A DNA stretch of 64,000 bases, taken from NCBI GenBank assembly GCA_948567375.1, contig OX419757.1:51336001-51400000 (forward strand), written 5' to 3'. The first letter of the stretch is position 1. Every line of letters begins with the position of its first letter. Of the stretch, positions 21,242-33,000 are shown one piece after another. The translations under genes were made by a program, and so were the position numbers. Source of the stretch: Lunularia cruciata. Taxonomy: Eukaryota > Streptophyta > Marchantiopsida > Lunulariales > Lunulariaceae. The notes beneath the pieces were generated by a model. It had not been told where the DNA came from, did no database searches, and saw only the letters and a list, made by a program, of their open reading frames with translations.

Positions 21242-21743
21242 TATAACAATATGGAGTTTACCAATGAGTTATTCAAGGCTAAAAAAGTAGTAAAAAGGCC
21301 AAATTAGCCTAGAATATTCTAGAAGTATCTAGGAAGCTACTTGGCACCTTCCAAGTATTGGGTAATATACATACCAGGTGGTGACTTCTAGGAAGAAGCT
21401 TCTTGGGAAGCTTCCCAGCTAGCTTAGCTTGCATCCCAAGAAGATAGTTTCTAAAATGAAGCTTCTTGGGAAGCTTCCAACTAGCCTAGCTTCCACATCA
21501 AGTAGATGGCTTCTAGAAGTAAGCTTCTTGAGAAGCTTCTTGGTTAACTTGGCTTGTATTCCAAGAAGGTGGCTTTAGGAAGCTTCTTGAGAAGCTTCTC
21601 AAGAGCCTTATATGTTCTTTATAAAAACTTAAGTCCAAGCTCATGCTAGGCATTCAGAGTTTCCTTCATTCAAGTGGTACAATGTGATCTCCTCCTCTGG
21701 TCTTCCATTCTCTTATTTATCTCCTTGGTCTCAATCTTTTACA
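21242..21743 (+). repeat. gypsy-3 5' LTR
   Basis: TATAACAATATGG (first G lost) ... CAATCTTTTACA, 502 bp. It keeps the U3 units of about 60 bp with GAAGCTTC blocks (21395, 21458, 21532, 21579) and a TATA-like TTATAAAAAC near 21619. Confidence 0.9.
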
Positions 21744-22009
21744 TTTGTATCAAAGTAGGAAGGGATGGATGGAATTTACAGACCACCAAATCCATTTCCA
21801 AAACCATTGGGATTTTTTGGTCCGTGTACTACACAAGCATCATTTCATGCAACTCATCACCTCACACTTTGGGTAAACTTTTCTGAATACAATCACCTTG
21901 TCTGATGAATCCTTGGTATTTCCAATTGTAACTTATGGATAATGGTGGACATGTTGCATCTACATGTTAATTTAGATAAACTATAGGTATTTGATAGAGT
22001 AGTAGCCAC

Positions 22010-22900
22010 GATGACAATGCTTGAAGTTATCATTGCTATGTAACAAAAAATTGAGCATCTTACTTGATTGTTGGAAGAATGAGACCATCAATGACAAGAG
22101 CATATAAAGAGAGCACCAATTTTAAGAAGAAGAGGAGGAAATCTGATTTCCAAAAACCAAAGGCAAGAATTTAATTTGATTGCAAATGTTACTTTAAGGC
22201 TATAAATCTTCAATATAGATGGAAATAGATTCTCTTGGCTTCCAACCAATTGGATGGAGTAGCAAAGCTATGGTTCCTAATGGAGCAAGCTAAAAGGTAA
22301 TTTGTTGCACCAATCTTGACATAGGTAGAATTCAAGATTGAAATAATTGATCAACTCCAAGCTATAAATACCACACAAGTTGCACAAGATAGGTTGGTAG
22401 AGTTGAAGCAGATTGGCTCTATAATAAGCTACATCACACAATTCCATAACATCATCATGCAAATTCTAAATATATTAGAAGGTGAAGCTTTGGATCAATT
22501 TGTGAGGGGCTTGAAGTCACAAACCAATATAGAGGTGACTATGCAAGAGCCAAAATACTAGGAAGAAGTCATGCATTTGGCTGAACACTTTGGTTCTTTG
22601 GTTCTAACAACTTGGTGTTGACCTTGACCTCCATAAAACCTTCCACTACACTACACATGGGTGGAGGACCCGGCACCAATGGACATTGATGCTATTTAAT
22701 GGAGACCACTTGGCATTGTAGAGAAAAATCATGACAAAATGGTGGTTTTTTTTATTATTTCCAAATTGGACACCGCATTGCTAAATATCCACTCAAGAAT
22801 GGACAACTTTTACAACTTGCCTAGATGGAGTTTGTGGAGTAGAATGATTAGGGAAATGAGGAATCCTAATTGGAGATTTTGAACCACCTATTGGGAACTT
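22010..22900 (+). pseudogene. gypsy-3 gag relic
   Basis: Aligns throughout with the gypsy-1 gag region (for example the AGAATTCAAGATTGAAATAATTGATCAACTCC segment near 22328 against 7900-7935). It has several stops, and the start ATG and zinc knuckle are damaged. The frameshift heptamer is present as GGGAAAT at 22851-22857, followed by GAGGAATCCTA. Confidence 0.85.
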
Positions 22901-23059
22901 GATTGGTTCTAATAAGATTGAAGGCTTGACCTATGCAAGTTTGCTTCACTTAAAAAGTAAAATATATGATTGTGGTTGTAGGATTTTGGTTGATTTTGGA
23001 AGTTTAGAGAATTGCATATCCATACAGTTAGCAAAGGAATTATGTATTCCTATCTAGAC

Positions 23060-23755
23060 TGTGAGCTAGCATATCTTTCACTCAGGATTAAACCTTTGAA
23101 AGCTATCATGGTGACGCACCATAGACTACAAAGGCAAAGAACCCGAACTCCATCATACTCCTTCAAGGCTAACACTCCAAGACTCAAGACATTTCTCACT
23201 AGAGAACTCAATGATAGAGAGATAGTAACAAATGAAAGGATGATGAGTACCTCCTCACCCCTTTTTTATATACTTATGAAATATTTATGCACTAAAGTTA
23301 CTATTTACCACATTAACTCAAGTTACTAGGCTAAAAGTCAAGTCAAATAAAGTCAAAAAGTATAAAGGAATATTTATCCACATGTGCATATTCCACTAAG
23401 CATGTGATATTATCTTGACCCAACCACTCAGTCAAGGATTCATTCACATGGACTATCCTTGGACTATAGAAAAATTCAAAACAAAAAGGCTTGCGGACCC
23501 AAGACTTCTCAACTCTTTCCTCAAGGCCAAACACCTAAGAATAAAACAAAGTCAACACACTAGAATCCAAAATAGTAGTGCTCATCTTTTCCACTTCCTC
23601 TAAAGTAAGGTCCCCTCTATCTTAGCTATGACTAACTTTAGCTAATCATGATTAATGTAGAACCATCCTTTATCTCCTTATGAATAGTATCTCTCAAGTA
23701 CATATAATACCAAGCTAAATAGCACAATACCATACATTTGCACAAATGGATTACA
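23060..23755 (-). repeat. Solo gypsy-2-family LTR inside gypsy-3
   Basis: TGTGAGCTAGCATATC ... AATGGATTACA, about 696 bp, collinear with the gypsy-2 LTRs at 42536 and 49676 (shared GACTCAAGACATT.CTCACTAGAGAACTCAATG and TATTCCACTAAGCATGTGAT segments). It interrupts the protease region of gypsy-3 between CCTATCTAGAC and TGACAACAATTGGAAG. The target duplication is only approximate (TAGAC / TGAC). Its orientation, judged by the intact element, is minus. Confidence 0.85.
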
Positions 23756-23817
23756 TGACAACAATTGGAAGTAAATTGATGATGGCAAATGATAGAAAGG
23801 ATTCTACATTCTATTCT

Positions 23818-26800
23818 ATGGTACCCACATTTTTTGGTTTTGTTGTATTTTGAAGAAGAATTGTACAATCAAAGTCAGATTGAACTTGAATGGCGACCAA
23901 AGAAGAAGAATTGTGTCTTTGAGTCAAGCTTGAAGTAATTTACTTTGTGTCAAGAAATGAAGAACTTGGATTAGACTTGTCCCTAGAGAAACCCAAAATA
24001 AGAAGACTTTGCCTTGGGATGATCAACCCAGTGCAAAGACAACATAACAAATTTTCTTTGGGTTTGCTAGCCAAACATATAATCAAGAAAATGGCTAAGG
24101 CATGAGCAAGATAAAATTAACAGTGATAGGATGAATGCATGCAAAATGAGTGATTGTCAAGTGAAGAGTGACTGAAGAATGATCATGCAGCAAAGAACTA
24201 TAAAATCAAGACATCATTTTGGGAATTTTGAAATATCACGCAAGTATCCTAAGCCACTAAGTAGTTGACCAATAGAAGTGCCTTTTACAAAGCCAGTAGA
24301 AATTTTGATGTTCAAGAATCTTGAGAGGGTTAGAATTTCACGCCTAGGAGACAAAAGAATTACCTTCCAACTACTATGAGTTAGAGATCACATGATGCCA
24401 ATGAGGGGAGGAAAGAAGAGTCCCTCACTTGTAGTGAGAAATCTTGCAATTTGGAGGTTAGATGTCATAACAAGGATTGAAGTATTGAGTAAACTTCAGA
24501 TCACTTTGCTGGCATGGAACTGGAACTTGAGTTTTCCAAGGTTCATGGTAGAAGTAGCGGTAAGTAATTGTGAGGAGGGTCTAGAGGCAGAAGGGAAGAG
24601 AGGCAATCCGGGTTGATGGACAGAGTCAGATTGGAGATTGGTCCTAGGAAGAGAGGCTGGTGTGGAAACCAAAGCTACAATCCTTGAGAAGGGAGAGTCT
24701 ATAGAAGAGACCGTAGAAATCCGTAATTCCTTTAGTGCTCATACAAAGAATGGGTATAAATTGGATACCTATCAAGACTTAGTAAGGCAAAGTATTTTTA
24801 GGGTGATGATGGCAATTTTCAAGCCAAAGTGAACCAGCAAATGAGGCAGATGGTCTACAATTGGGGAGGTCGATTGCCGCCTCACTATATTGTGTCATTC
24901 GTAGTGCACTTTCACCTCATGCTACCTGTTGAGTGAAGAAGAGAGGCAAAAGATGATGTCACACTTCCATCTAGACCTAAGAAGAGAAACAGATGTAGAA
25001 GAGCAGTAGTACATTTGCCCAATCAGAAGTAGCAATGAGCACTTCGCCAAGACAGGCCAACACAAGAGAGTGGAGTTGAAGATACCAAAGATGAAGAAGC
25101 AAAGTCAACCCGAGGAGATTGTGTCCCCAATATAGCCAAGAAAGACAAGAAGGTTGGTGTTGAGGCACAAGGTCATCATAAGAGATCAGTCGTCAAGAGA
25201 AGAATCAGAAGGAGAAGCAGAGGACAAGTCAAAGGACTCGATGGAAGAAGAAGAAGCAAAACTCACACTATAGAGTGAGGAGTTGAGCAGTGGGACTGAT
25301 GGAGAACCTAAGATGCAGCAGCCATTGGAGGAAGTGGCTAAGAGGGAAGATCTAGAGTTCCATGAGGCAATCGATCACATGGAAGGATCCGACATGCCGT
25401 GTCTAGAGTTGCCTATGGAGGAAGTGGAAGATCAGAAACACAAAGAGCCAAGGGTGGCATTTACCCAAGGGAACAGAATACAGAAGAGTGGGCAATAGGC
25501 CTTAGTAGGACCAAGTAATGCACTTGATAAAGATGCCAACTTGAAGGAGGTTACTTTGAAGATAAGAAGATCAAGACTTCATAATAAAGCACAGATTGAA
25601 GATACACCAATGCAAGTCATGAGCAAAAGCAAAGACAATGATGAAGAAGAAGATTTTGGTGAAGTATTATACGTAGCCAAGATTGTTTGCTCCTTGCTAA
25701 GGATTTTGAAGAAGAAGAAGGAAGAGCTGAAGAGAGATCATCTGGAGGTCAAGGATGAACTTCAAGTGGTGAAGTATCTAAGTGAAGAGATAGTGTAGTG
25801 AAAGAATAAGTTACTCAAGTGCAAGAAGCAAGTTGGGGAGCTTTGTGTTGATGAAGTGCTAAGACAAAAGAGAGTTGTGAACTTGTAGGAGGCTTTCAAG
25901 AAGCAAGGAGTTGAGCTTGAAATGCAAGCTGAAGAACTGAGGAAGCAAAAGATAGCTTGGGAGAAGTTGACGGGAGAGTGTGATGAAGTGCACATTGAGG
26001 CTATAAATTTGATGGCAATTGATGCATTCATGGAGTAGGAGTTGGAGAGTTTGTAGACAATGGTAGCGCAGAAGGATGAAGCTTGGCAGCAAGAGTTAGT
26101 AGGAAGAAATAAAGAAGAAGAGCGTTTGCAAGGGCTTGTCATTCATGTGAAAGCCCAACTTGCTTGATACATGGAGGAGAAGGAAGCATTGAAAGCCAAG
26201 TTTGAGGATGAAATAAAGATGTATTGTGAAGAGTTGCAGGTGGAGGGAGCTCAAGATCATACATTGGAGCAAGTGGGAGGAGTAGTAGATAAACTAGGTA
26301 TGATGTTGAAAGCCAAAGATGAAGTGAAGGTAGAAGAAGTAAGCCTACACAAGTTAAAGTTGTTTGTGCAAGAGATGAGGAAGAGAAAGCTAAAGGATAC
26401 GGATCTGAACAATCTTCTAATTTGCCTAAGAAAAAGAGTAGATAGGAAAATTAGTGAAGTAGGAGACAGTGTTTGCTCAGACTAGATTTAGTGAAATCTG
26501 AATTAGAACAGATTTGGAGTAGTGTGAAGTTAGGAACCCAAGGCAAAGTTGAAGAAGTAGGAGTGCAAGTGTCTTCAGATGAGTTGTTGGAGATATTAGA
26601 GATGAGTGGGTCAAAAGATAAGAAGATGGATAAAATGCCCATGAGTTCAATTGTAGTGCAGACTAAAGAAGTGATATGAATAGCAGAAGATGCAGAAGTT
26701 GAAAGAACCAAAGTAGAAGAGACAAAGGAAGTTACATCGGGTTTAGTAGAAGTGGAAGTGGTAGATATCGGATCGGACTTATAACCAATTTTAGATTTGA

Positions 26801-27560
26801 ATCAACAAATATGAAGAGTGGGTTACTATTTTGGATTTAGAGATTGTTAAGGAATGGTATATTAGTTAGATAACTATCGAAGTGCTCAACCTATTTAAAG
26901 GAAGCATTCATACTCTATTTTTGTGAACTATTTGTATTTTTTAAGTTGAGTAAAGCAAAGTGCTATAACTCAATGCTTATCATTTCAGCTTAATTTTGAG
27001 TATCAATCTATGTGAGTGTTGGGAGAATTTTGAAGTGAAAATCAGTGAGCTTGTTGGATGTTGGATGTTGGATCCCACAGTTCTTATTTCATTTTGTGTG
27101 TTTGATCTTGAGTGAATAGCAATCAAAGTAATGCCTTGACAGATCCATGAGGAATTGTAGTGTTGGTACTATTTGCATTAGTGAGCATAGTACATGGTTA
27201 ATGTAAAGCAATTTTGATTGAGAAGTTGTGCCTTTAGTGCACGAGTGAAACACAATTTTGAGGCAAAGTCATTTTGTAGTGAAGTAACCTTATATAAAAG
27301 AATTTGAATCATTACAATCAAAGTTGGTTTCAAAAGATTTGATGGTATTATGGAGTGTTAATTTGTGATGAGACTGCAAATTAGTGCTTGTTACTCTCTT
27401 TTGGGTGTGGTCTCCACTTGAGAGACTAAAGATGCAACCAAGAAAATTTGAATTGTTACTCTGTACTTCATATTTAACCAATTCTGACTCGTATCTCTAT
27501 GAGGCCAAACTTTACTTATTGATTACCACAAAAGTGATACTTGCTAGGTTGTCATACATA
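23818..27560 (+). mobile_element. 3.7-kb unidentified insertion in gypsy-3 pol
   Basis: gypsy-3 pol breaks after ACATTCTATTCTA (about 23817) and resumes at CCTCACATCTTGTTATATTCAAG (about 27561); gypsy-1 is continuous across this point (8680-8710). The inserted DNA starts TGGTACCCAC and ends GTTGTCATACA, so TG...CA ends are possible, but no terminal repeats or clean target duplication were seen. It holds a long degenerate reading frame (separate entry) followed by about 700 bp without coding, starting TGTTAAGGAATGG at 26844, that resembles an LTR in style (TATTTAAAGG box, T-rich stretch). It may be a non-autonomous LTR element that has lost its 5' LTR; this is unproven. Confidence 0.6.
24392..26780 (+). 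pseudogene. Degenerate basic/acidic coiled-coil protein of unknown family
   Basis: One frame runs from 24392 to 26485 with a limited number of stops (among them 25496, 25796, 25886, 26036, 26054, 26165) and continues in the next frame to about 26780. The early part, partly in another frame (about 24831-24940), reads QQMRQMVYNWGG then PPHYIVSFVVHF. A Lys/Arg-rich stretch follows near 25130-25240. Then comes an acidic stretch (25290-25480) and a long Lys/Glu-rich heptad-like region (25690-26460; for example LRILKKKKEELKRDHLEVKDEL, AEELRKQKIAWEKLTGECDEV). There are no protease, RT or integrase motifs. It could be a captured host coiled-coil gene or an unusual Gag-like ORF. I do not recognise it. 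Confidence 0.55.
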
Positions 27561-30500
27561 CCTCACATCTTGTTATATTCAAGATTGGTAAGGAGTATTT
27601 GGAGTGTATGAGGTTTGTAGTGGCACTTCTACATTGTGATGTCATTGTGGGTTTGCCTTGGCTTGAACATAAGGTTCAATTTGATTGGACTCGATGACAA
27701 ATTCAAGCACAACACCAAGGTAAGAATTTTTGATTAGGTTGTTTGGTACCTTTTAGTAAGACACCTAATAATAGTCAGTCTCAAGATGGGAAGATTGTCA
27801 AGAAAACATCCATAAAGCAAGCTTTGGAGGAAGATAAGTTTGCTTTCACGATGTGGATCAAGTCAATTGTATAAGGAGAATCTAAGGAGGGCCAAAAGCC
27901 TTATCAAGCCATGGTTGATCAAATGGTTCAAGAGTTTTAATATGTATTTCTGAATGATATGCCAAAGGGATTACCCTCCAATTGTGGTATGCCCTTCAAG
28001 ATTGAGTTGTTGCAAGGAAATACTCCAATGGGTACACCCATCTACTTATTCTCACCAAAGGAGTTAGATGAGCTTGAACAACATTGACAAATTTTTTGGA
28101 TCAGGATTTCATGCAACATAGTACATTTTCTTGGGGAGCACCAATACTATTCATTCTAAAGAAGGATGGAGGACTCCTTCTGTATTGATTATTGTGGTCT
28201 CAACAAACAAACAATGAAGAATACATATCCTTGCCTTGAATTGATGACCTGCTAGATCAATTGAGTGGAGCACAATCCTTCTCCAAGTTGGATCTTCAAA
28301 GTGGCTATTGGTAATTCACATTGATAGAGAGGATGTGCAACAGATTACCTTTTGCACAAGGTGTGTGCACTTTGAGTGGAAAGTTATACCTTTTGGGTTC
28401 ATTAATGCTCCAAAAGTCTTCACAGATCAAATGCATCAAGTATTGGATGGGCTATTGGATTGGTAGTGTTCTTGGATGATATCTTAATCTTTAGCAAGAA
28501 AAAGATGAAATATGAAAATCACATGAGAGAAGTCCTAAGATGACTTTATTAGTGAAAGTTTTATTGCAAGAAGTTAAAGTGTGCTTTTTGGCAAAAGGAA
28601 GTTACCTTCTTGGGTCACAAGATCTCATCAAAGGGGATCAAGATGTAAGAGGAGAAAATCAAGGCCATTACTGATTGGCCTACTCCAAAGGATGCTACAA
28701 AAGTACAAGCATTTAATGAATTGGCAAGTTTTTACCAATAGTTCATCCACTATTATGCTCATGTGGTCATGCCATTGACTGACCTCTTGGGGAAGAACTT
28801 GAGCTTTCAATAGACCACCAAGCACAAAGAAGCAATCTAGAAGTTGAAACATATGTTATCTTCAAAACTCAATCTTCAACCATATGACCCTCAACTACCT
28901 TGTGTGGTTGACTTGATGTTTCTAACTTTGCAGTTGGAGCCGTGTTGTAGCAAGAATTCCTAGATGGGTTACATCCCATTTCCTTTGTGTCACCAATTAC
29001 ATACCACAAGAGGAAATGACTCTACTTGAGATCGGGAACAACTAGCAATGGTATAAACCACCAAGGTTTAGAGGCATTATCTCTTGGAGAAACAAGTGAT
29101 CATGCAAACTGATCACAAACCCTTGTTGTAGATATTACATTTGGAACACATGAAGAGTCAACATCATCTATGGGAGGAACAACTACAATTTTTTGACATC
29201 AAAATTGAGTATAAATTTGGTCAATTCCATGTCATCTCCAATGCCCTATCATGATGACCTAATTTGAAATCTCTTCTTTTCATCACAGTGGCAATGACGA
29301 TAGTGTTAATTGATTGCAAAGTCCAAATCAATTTTAGGATAGCTTTACAACAAGATCATTTCTTTTAGATAGTACAAGGTCATCTTACATCATGCAACAA
29401 GGAGTAAAACACCTTCTACTTCAAGGAAGGCCTTCTATTTTGTGAGAACTAGATCTATGTTCGAACCAAAGATGATCTCCAAATTGGTTGCCTTCAAGAA
29501 GCACATGATTGCTAGTCATATAGGTGTGGACAAGACCTTGAGTACCCTCCAATGCCAATGGTGGTGGTCCTACATTGTACAAGATATTAAAGAGTTTATA
29601 TGATCTTGTGAGAGATGCCAATGCAACAAGGCTAACAATTAGAAACCAAGAGGACTCCTTCAACTATTCCTCATCCCATGTGCTTGAGAACACATAAGCT
29701 TAGATCTCATCACATTCTTGCCCAAGACAAAGCAAGATCATATATCAATCATGGTGTTTGTGGATAAGCGTAGTAAGCAAATCCATTTGGCACCAACCTT
29801 TGATACCATGGATGCTTCAACTTTGGTGCAGATCTACTTTGACAATATCTTCAAGCATCATGGGATGCCTTGAGTACTTCATCTTTGATCGTGATCCTTG
29901 ATTCACTAGAAACTTTTGGCAAGTACTCTTCTAGATACTTGGCACCAAGTTTGCTTTGTTCATAACCTATCATCCTCAAACTGATGGACAAACCAAACGT
30001 GCAAACTGCACTTTGGAAGATATGCTTTGTACCTTCATCAATGTTCACCATACCTATTAGGATAAATGTCTTGCAACTGTTGAGTTTGCATACAATAATT
30101 CCAAACATGCAAGTACTAAATTCTCTTCTTTCTTCCTTAATTTTGGCCAAGATCCACTTGTTGTAGATTCCCTTCTTGCTCCTCCTTCATCTCATGTCCT
30201 TCATACTTCCACCTTCTTGACCATCATATCACAATCCCTCTAACAAGTGAGATCTCATCTCCTTTTTGCTCAAAATCATCAAAAAAAATATGCAGACCAC
30301 CATAATCATACTCTCACCTTTCAACTTGGTGGTAAGGTCATGCTCTCCTCTAGTGACCTACCACTCCTACTTGAAACTCAAGTTAGTAAACTTGCTCCTA
30401 ACTGGATAGGACACTTTGATGTCACCCAAATCATTTCTCTTGTTGCTTATCAACTTGCCTTGCTTTTTCATATGCGCATCCACCCTATCTTTCATGTTTC

Positions 30501-30780
30501 CAAGTTGAAACACTTTGTTCTTAATCCATCTACTTTTTCCTCTAGTGTCCAACCTCCTCCACCTCCTCCTGTCCCTATCAATGATCATGAGAAGTATGAA
30601 GTTGATTGTATCCTTGTATGTTGCCACATTCCATGAGGCCGTCAATAACATACAAAGTATACAATCCTTTGGAAAGGTTATCCCCTTCATGATGCTACTT
30701 TTGAGCCTCTTTCTTATCTCCAAAATGCACAAATTTCCATCCAAGAGTTTGAAGCTTCAAGGGTGATGAGGCCGTCACCA
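27561..30780 (+). pseudogene. gypsy-3 pol relic
   Basis: Collinear with gypsy-1 pol from the protease (AAGATTGGTAAGGAGTATTT at 27583) through RT, RNase H, integrase and chromodomain. Motifs survive in pieces: a FLDDI-like site near 28475, TDHK near 29115, QTDGQTKRAN near 29985 (the integrase catalytic Glu now Lys), and GHFDVTQII ... HVSKLK in the 30247-30636 frame. Dozens of stops and frameshifts make it non-coding. The pol linker has one copy of the 20-residue unit that is triplicated in gypsy-1. Confidence 0.9.
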
Positions 30781-30797
30781 ACTAGCAGTGGAGGATA

Positions 30798-32064
30798 TAT
30801 AACAATATGGACTTTATTGATGAGTTAGTCAAGGCTAAAAAAGTAGTAAATAGGTCAAATTAACCTAGAATATTCTAGAAGTATCTAGGAATGTAGTTTT
30901 GTAAGGATAGTAGGGAAACACAAACGCACAAACACAAGTTTCACACTCAAACTCCGATGCCCCAAAGGAGCACCTTCTCTTTATTATATAGACAAAGAGG
31001 ATCTCTTCCAATGAAGGTCCAACACACAATTAGCCACATAGATAGGTGACATGTCAGCAAACTCCACCCTTGGATAACTTACTTGGATAGGTGACATGTC
31101 GGTTCTGGTCCTATCTAGTTGGTCAAACAAGCTTTGACCAAAGGGAATCTTTTAGGGAATCTTCTTGTAGGAATCTAAAAATCACATGGGTGAGGTACCA
31201 TTGGAAAGCTCTTGATGAGACAAACTAAGGAGAGGAAGGCCAACCTTTCCTCCATTGGTAAGATAATCTGCACATTTTTTAGGTCTAATTCATCCGTTTA
31301 GGCCTCCAAAATTGCCTTCAAAGATTTCAGGCATATTTTTGTTTGTACTCTATTAGTAGAAGTCCCTTTTTGGTGATACCTCTTTCTGATCTATTTAGTC
31401 CATCATGTGTAACATCTTTCCAGATATTACCAAACCAATTCTCACCTTTAAATCATATGGTTAGCTATTGGGTCTAAGGTTTTCAAGTCTATTTCGGTTT
31501 TTGGACTATTAATAGAAGTACTATTTTGGTGATACTTCTATCTGATCTATTTTTTTCCATCATGTATAACATCATTCCAGATGTTACCAAAATCTAGATC
31601 ATATAGCTAGTTTTTTCACATCTACATCATATGGCTAGTTCTTAGTATTGCATGGAAACTACTTGGTATCTTCCAAGTATTGGGTAATGTGCATGCCAAG
31701 TGGTGACTTCTAGGAGGAAGTTTTTTGGAAAGCTTCCAACTAGCTTAGCTTGCACCCCAAGTATATAGTTTCTAGAAGGAAGCTTTTTGTGAAGCTTCCA
31801 ACTAGCTTAGCGTGCACGCTAAGTAATTGACTTCTAGAAGAAAATTTCTTGAGAAGCTTCCCAATTAACTTGGCTTGCATTCCAAGATGGCAACTTTAAG
31901 AATCTTCTTGAGAAGCTTCTCAAGAGCCTTGTATGCTCTCTATAAATACCAAAGCCCAAGCTCATGCTAGGGATTTGGAGTTTTTTTCATTCAAGTGTCC
32001 CAATGTGATCTTCCACTCCGGTCTTCCATTCTCCTATTTTTGTCCTTAGTCTCAATCTTTTACA
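30798..32064 (+). repeat. gypsy-3 3' LTR, split by a solo LTR
   Basis: Starts TATAACAATATGGAC after AGTGGAGGATA and ends CAATCTTTTACA. Removing 30892-31652 and one copy of its target duplication leaves about 501 bp, matching the 502-bp 5' LTR. Confidence 0.9.
30892..31652. mobile_element. Solo LTR (family S) inside the gypsy-3 3' LTR
   Basis: TGTAGTTTTGTAAGG ... AGTATTGCA, 761 bp, with canonical TG/CA ends and flanks AGGAA (30887-30891) and TGGAA (31653-31657), a 5-bp target duplication with one mismatch. Homologous to 1437-2174. It is non-coding; no internal region of this family is present in the window. Confidence 0.88.
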
Positions 32065-32203
32065 AAAGGAGCTTGCATAATCAATTGAGTTGCCTCTAAT
32101 ATCATGCTAGATAAAGCCTTGGTAGAAGTAGGTGATTGATTAATATTTGGTCCATCCTACCCTCTATATCTACTTAGCATACTTGAATTAGGATGTCTAG
32201 GAG

Positions 32204-33000
32204 TCATGAATGAGATCTATAGTGCCTCAAAAATCGTGAAGGACAAGGGAAGCCTAACCTATCTACTAGCTTCCTTCTTTGTATGTCCAACTTCATAAAT
32301 GCTCCTCTAGGCTCAAGAGAACATATTGCACTCCTAATCATTATAGAAAATGCATGTACATGTGTCAATCCACATATGAAGGCAAGGATATCTCTATCAC
32401 TAGCATAAGAGGTGGAAGCCTTAGCACTTGGATCTGATTTTCTTTCAGCTATGGCCATGCTAGCCAATCTTTGCTCCAACTTCTCAATCCAAGGAGTTAT
32501 GATTGTATCAAAAGCAAGGGTAGATATTATGCCCCTACTAGATGTAGCTCCTCTACCACCTTGTCCTTTGTGACCAATGATTCCTTTACCTCCTACTATA
32601 GCAGCTCTACCATGCCATAACCTCAAGTATAAGTTTATGCACCGGTCACTAATGTGACCAAATCTATGAAAATGGTCACATTATCTTGGGTTGGCTATAG
32701 TGCTCTAGAGGTATCATGCCCACTACCTTGGTTACACTCTCTTTTGTGATGAGCTCCACGACAAGTCCAACAAGCAACACCACCACTAGTTGGCTAGTAA
32801 CGACCAGAAAATGAAGGTAAGAGTCCCTTATGTGAATTAGATTCTCCACTTGGTGCATAAGATTTGGGTTGTCCACTCTATGCTCAAAATCCAACATGGT
32901 GTGGGGTTCTTACTACATGTTAGAAGTGATTGTCCTACTAAATCCAAATGTCACCACTCTCTTATGCACCATGTTGATCTCAATATGGTTTGCCAAACCA
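32204..33000 (-). pseudogene. gag relic with two zinc knuckles (unnamed retroelement)
   Basis: On the minus strand, 32772-32734 encodes CWTCRGAHHKREC, a C-x2-C-x3-H-x4-C knuckle preceded by a Ser/Gly/Pro-rich stretch (KSYAPSGESNSHKGLLPSFSGRY). A second knuckle-like motif, CDHFHRFGHISDRC (Cys2 changed to Phe), follows at about 32692-32651 in another frame and leads into the 32626-32204 frame (LEQRLASMAIAERKSDPSAK and a C-terminal part I do not recognise). Two closely spaced knuckles before a linker is a plant retrotransposon Gag arrangement. Stops and a frameshift show it is dead. gypsy-3 landed just downstream of it (AAAGG at 32065). Confidence 0.65.

Larger units (their letters stand above)
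21242..32064 (+). mobile_element. gypsy-3: old, nested copy of the gypsy-1 family
   Basis: 5' LTR 21242-21743, degenerate primer site (TTTGTATCAAAGTAGG), gag relic, pol relic, polypurine tract and 3' LTR 30798-32064. It is bounded by a perfect 5-bp target duplication AAAGG (21237-21241 and 32065-32069). Subtracting three insertions (23060-23755, about 23818-27560, 30892-31652) leaves an element of gypsy-1 size. Its sequence follows gypsy-1 closely but carries many C-to-T and G-to-A changes, so few CpG remain. Its LTRs are about 500 bp, longer than the 422 bp of gypsy-1. It has no usable reading frame. Confidence 0.92.
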
